A stretch of 64,000 bases of DNA, taken from the NCBI GenBank assembly GCA_035452965.1, contig DAOTCE010000002.1:426790-490789 (forward strand), written 5' to 3'. Below, one piece after another: positions 61,611-64,000 of the stretch (within the stretch, counting starts at the first letter, position 1; each line of letters begins with the position of its first letter). Below the pieces are notes generated by a model. It saw only the letters and a program-made list of their open reading frames with translations. It was not told the origin of the DNA and did no database searches. The translations under genes were made by a program, and so were the position numbers. Source of the stretch: Candidatus Paceibacterota bacterium (lineage in GTDB: Bacteria > Verrucomicrobiota > Verrucomicrobiia > Limisphaerales > UBA8199).

Positions 61611-61799
61611 TCAGGCCTGGTCAGCTTCGCTGGGAAGTGTTCCTTGGGTAGGCAAGACCAGATCCGGGTGCGCTGGCGGGGGATCGGCCTGCAACAGCCC
61701 CGGAATGAGGATGCTGGCAGGCGAGACGCTGTGCGTGTGATTCACGCCGCTGCATCCGGCGCACAGCGCTAGAACGCTCACGCCTATTGCCATCCTCAT
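61611..61799 (-). CDS. Small putative lipoprotein
   Basis: This 62-residue protein starts at ATG 61799 (MRMAIGVSVLALCAGCSGVN), a short signal sequence ending in a lipobox-like LCAGC whose Cys would be lipidated. The mature part is NHTHSVSPASILIPGLLQ followed by a Pro/Asp-rich tail. I do not recognise a family. An ATG seven codons upstream (61820) is also in frame. It lies 11 bases upstream of hpnH on the same strand and is probably co-transcribed, which hints at an envelope role linked to hopanoids, but this is only context. Confidence 0.6.
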   Translation of the reverse strand: MRMAIGVSVLALCAGCSGVNHTHSVSPASILIPGLLQADPPPAHPDLVLPTQGTLPSEADQA

Positions 61800-61843
61800 G
61801 GTATTCCAGTCTAATCTCACCGCCGGTAAGTATAGACTGATTC

Positions 61844-62704
61844 ATGGCTTTAGCAAACTGCAATTCTCGGGCGCCTCTAATCACCCCAATCAGGGGCTGT
61901 AGCGGCAGGCATCCTGCCTGCCTCTACGCGGTGGGGTTGATAACAGGCGCCTTGCTGGTGTTCCTCGGTTGCCTGAGCCCGGATCGGGCCTGGGCAAGCT
62001 CTGCCGGGGCGGCAAGCGAGTTTGCCGCCTATGTGCAAACGAGTTTCAAGGAGGCGCAAGCGCGCTACCAAATCGCCCCGGCGGAGACAAACGCTGCCTG
62101 GCAACTCGCCCGCGCCTGTTTTGACCTGGCTGATCTTGCCACCAACAAAACCCAGCGGGCTGCCCTGGCGGACGAAGGGATTGCCGCTTGCCGGCAGGCG
62201 CTCGCGCGCGAGTCCAACTCGGCCCCGGCCCATTACTACCTCGGGATGAATCTTGGTCAACTGGCCCAAACCCGCGGGCTGTCCGCGCTCGGCTTGGTTA
62301 ACCAGATGGAGCGCGCGTTCAGCCGGGCGCGCGAGCTGGACGAGCGGTTCGACTGGGCCGGGCCCGACCGCAACCTCGGGCTGCTTTACCGCGACGCCCC
62401 GTCCGTCGTGAGCGTCGGAAGCCGCAAGAAGGCCAGGGAGCACTTGGGGCGCGCGGTCAAACTGGCCCCGCAGTATCCGGAAAACCGGTTAAACCTCGCG
62501 GAGGCTTGCCTGCACTGGGGCGATCTCCGCGGCAGCCGGCGCGAACTGGCCGCTCTTGAGCTAGTCTGGCCCCTCGCGCGGAGCAACCTGACCGGCGTGG
62601 CATGGATCGGAAGCTGGTCGGATTGGGAGCCGCGACTCCAGAGGCTCAAGAGGAAGTTAGAGGCTGCTCCAAAAGCACTGGATGCGCCGCGGCAGAAGCA
62701 CTGA
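61844..62704 (+). CDS. TPR-like exported protein of unknown function
   Basis: The body of this 286-residue frame is helical with TPR-like repeats: AAWQLARACFDLADLATNKT, GIAACRQALARESNSAPAHY, YLGMNLGQLAQ, and ARELDERFDWAGPDRNLGLL. It resembles TatT-type or generic TPR proteins. A hydrophobic export segment (GLITGALLVFLGCL) precedes it. The first 28 codons overlap a palindromic repeat (61899-61927), so the real start may be the GTG at 61931 just before that segment. The protein is probably periplasmic. The 3' end converges with ispE. Confidence 0.7.
   Translation: MALANCNSRAPLITPIRGCSGRHPACLYAVGLITGALLVFLGCLSPDRAWASSAGAASEFAAYVQTSFKEAQARYQIAPAETNAAWQLARACFDLADLATNKTQRAALADEGIAACRQALARESNSAPAHYYLGMNLGQLAQTRGLSALGLVNQMERAFSRARELDERFDWAGPDRNLGLLYRDAPSVVSVGSRKKAREHLGRAVKLAPQYPENRLNLAEACLHWGDLRGSRRELAALELVWPLARSNLTGVAWIGSWSDWEPRLQRLKRKLEAAPKALDAPRQKH
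61899..61927. repeat. GTAGCG-CAGGCA palindrome, second copy
   Basis: GTAGCGGCAGGCA (61899-61911), loop TCC, TGCCTGCCTCTAC (61915-61927): 13-base arms with one mismatch. Same core as 7043-7074, with the T/A pair at the fifth stem position from the loop replaced by G/C. It lies inside the 5' end of the TPR gene as drawn. Confidence 0.6.
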
Positions 62705-62747
62705 CCTCACACCTCCCGGAACGGGAAGCATCCGCGCGAGCCCTGAC

Positions 62748-63620
62748 TCAAACTGGCACCACGGCGAGCCAGTTCCTCGCGCCGAACTTGGCTTCGAATT
62801 TCTCTCCCAACTCCGCGGCTGCGTCCAATCCCCGCACCACGGCAAAAGTGGTCGAGCCGCTGCCGGACATGAGCGCGACCTCCGCGCCGTTGGCGCGTAA
62901 GAACCCCTGGAACAGGGCCAGTAACGGGTACTTCTCCAGCGCCGGCGCTTCGAGCGAGTTGTAGAACTCCGCCGCCGCCGCGGTTAAGTCTGCGGTTCGC
63001 AGCAGTGACGCCAGCTTCTGCGCGCGCCCCGGCCGGCCATTGAGCGCCTGTGGGAAGCGGGCTAATTGCTGGTAGGCCCAGGCGGTAGAGATGCCGAAGC
63101 CGGGGTGGACCAGCACCAGCGCCGCGTCGCGCAGGGCCGGGAACGGTTCGAGCGCCTCGATCCGCTCGCCGCGGCCGGTGGCGAGCGCCGGCTTGCTTTG
63201 GAGAAAGAACGCCACATCGGATCCCAGGCCCGCCGCGAGGCGCTGCAACTGCTCCGGTGCGAGCGGTCCGCCGAACAGCTCGTTCAGCCCAAGCAGCGTG
63301 GTTGCCGCATTGCCGCTGCCTCCGCCCAAACCCGCCGCCAGCGGTATGTTCTTCACGAGCTCCAGCCTCACCCCATCCTTGATTCCCGCCGCCTCCAGAA
63401 ACAGCGCGGCGGCGCGATAGACCAGGTTGCGGGCATCTGTCGGCAGCCTGGGTGCGCTGCAAGTGAGTTCAATGCCCCGGTGCGACCGCGCAAAGCGGAT
63501 TTGGTCGAACACCCTGACCGGATAGAACAGTGTCTCCAGCTCGTGAAAGCCATCGGCGCGCCGGCCGAGAATGTTCAACACCAGGTTGACCTTGCAGGGT
63601 GATTGCTTTTCCAAAGTCAC
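62748..63620 (-). CDS. ispE: 4-diphosphocytidyl-2-C-methyl-D-erythritol kinase
   Basis: The 290-residue GHMP kinase has the IspE start SPCKVNLVLNILGRRADGFH, then ELETLF. The ATP-binding glycine loop is IPLAAGLGGGSGNAATTLL with LGSDVAFFLQSKPALATGRG. The C-terminal motif is VALMSGSGSTTFAVV. It phosphorylates CDP-methylerythritol in the MEP isoprenoid pathway, the source of precursors for hopanoids and quinones, genes for which are in the same region. It converges with the TPR gene and has repeat copy E upstream of its start. Confidence 0.95.
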   Translation of the reverse strand: MTLEKQSPCKVNLVLNILGRRADGFHELETLFYPVRVFDQIRFARSHRGIELTCSAPRLPTDARNLVYRAAALFLEAAGIKDGVRLELVKNIPLAAGLGGGSGNAATTLLGLNELFGGPLAPEQLQRLAAGLGSDVAFFLQSKPALATGRGERIEALEPFPALRDAALVLVHPGFGISTAWAYQQLARFPQALNGRPGRAQKLASLLRTADLTAAAAEFYNSLEAPALEKYPLLALFQGFLRANGAEVALMSGSGSTTFAVVRGLDAAAELGEKFEAKFGARNWLAVVPV

Positions 63621-63680
63621 GCTGACTGATTTGCCACAACGCGGCTAAAAAGGACACCAAAACTTGCCACGCGGGCCAAG

Positions 63681-63865
63681 TTGCGCTGGAGGATGGCTTG
63701 TCAGTGCGGTCAGGCTACGGTGTGGTTCCCATGGGGGTCGGTCCCCATGGGAACCACACCGTAGCAGCACAGGCTAGACGCCGTAATCACAGGCCAAAGG
63801 TGTAGGGATCCGCGGGGACTCAAGAAGGCTGACCGGCAGGACCACTGTCCCAAATTTGGACAGTG
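63681..63865 (-). repeat. Palindromic element, copy E (in the gene-free stretch 63621-64000)
   Basis: Arms of 23 bases, 63714-63736 (GCTACGGTGTGGTTCCCATG plus GGG) and 63743-63765, pair perfectly around the six-base loop GTCGGT. The small hairpin CACTGTCC (63843-63850) / GGACAGTG (63858-63865) lies 77 bases on. The conserved flank GGATGGCTTGTCAGTGCGG starts at 63691. In the direction hairpin to palindrome it points to the ispE start at 63620, 94 bases from the palindrome. Bases 63866-63946 between this element and the intron end show no gene. Confidence 0.87.
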
Positions 63866-63946
63866 TTGGGTCGGTGAAGGCCGGGAGGCCATTCGAGTCG
63901 TGCGGATGCAAACCACCGTTGGCAGTCCCCGGAAACCCGTGATGGA

Positions 63947-64000
63947 ATCGGGTAGGAGGTGAGGGTTAGAACCTCACCGTCCTCCCACACCACCGGACGT
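63947..64000 (-). mobile_element. 3' end of a group II intron (domain V end and domain VI)
   Basis: Read on the minus strand, the window edge begins ACGTCCGGT, which fits the 3' strand of a domain V hairpin. Domain VI follows. GGGAGGA (63986-63980) pairs with TCCTACCC (63957-63950), leaving one bulged A at 63953. GGTGAGG (63978-63972) pairs with CCTCACC (63964-63958) around a seven-base loop. The A is the seventh base from a terminal GAT at 63949-63947, the distance expected between the branch-point A and the 3' splice site, and the end has the usual AY. The intron body and any reverse transcriptase gene would lie beyond the window. Confidence 0.65.

Noticed and set aside
13670..63865. CRISPR-like repeats
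   Set aside because: The palindromic copies are 9-14 kb apart and in both orientations with no spacer array or cas gene nearby.

Overview
The window reads as chromosomal DNA of a high-GC, Gram-negative Verrucomicrobiota bacterium, most likely of the Pedosphaerales/Limisphaerales side (old subdivision 3). This is inferred from gene content: secreted sulfatases, PQQ-type propellers, several Gfo/Idh/MocA oxidoreductases, an HzsA-like multihaem protein, prepilin-type H-X9-DG proteins, a Reg_prop-type giant histidine kinase, lipid A and heptose genes, and hopanoid radical SAM enzymes. No rRNA, tRNA, CRISPR array, prophage or complete insertion sequence was found.

Layout. 1-7 kb: a partial flavoprotein, a sulfatase, an acetyl-xylan-esterase-like hydrolase, then ilvB behind a complete transcription attenuator. 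7-13.4 kb: lpxD, two Gfo/Idh/MocA oxidoreductases, xylA and a class C beta-lactamase-like hydrolase. 13.8-22 kb: two large secreted proteins, trpC and prfB with its programmed +1 frameshift. 22-26.6 kb: a sugar-phosphate isomerase-like protein, menG/ubiE and a heptose/LPS glycosyltransferase run. 26.6-31.5 kb: a FAD monooxygenase, a YgjP-like metallopeptidase, a PQQ propeller and an LptF/G permease. 31.5-37.4 kb: ribokinase, sugar transporter and a very large sulfatase-GH127 fusion. 37.7-40.5 kb: RodZ-like protein, pgpA-pgsA and a DUF883/YqjE/YqjK-like trio. 41-48.3 kb: giant sensor kinase, LuxR-type regulator, pseudopilin and a secreted repeat protein. 48.4-57.6 kb: Sel1 protein, ferritin-like protein, GH-like protein, PQQ propellers, radical SAM protein and a Tat-exported protein. 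57.6-64 kb: recQ remnant, broken toxin-antitoxin pair, hpnH-hpnJ, TPR protein, ispE and the 3' end of a group II intron.

The most interesting non-coding signals are these. (1) A leaderless, Val/Leu-rich leader peptide with mutually exclusive antiterminator and terminator stems upstream of ilvB. (2) A five-copy intergenic element built on a 44-54 base palindrome, usually with a second small hairpin about 78 bases away. All five gene-free stretches longer than 300 bases carry one copy. The arms differ between copies by paired, compensating changes, and all four copies that can be oriented point the same way toward a downstream start codon. (3) Twin CCGCACA-NN-CATGCGG sites flank the response regulator gene.

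All assignments come from reading the sequence and recalling family motifs. No database search was run.
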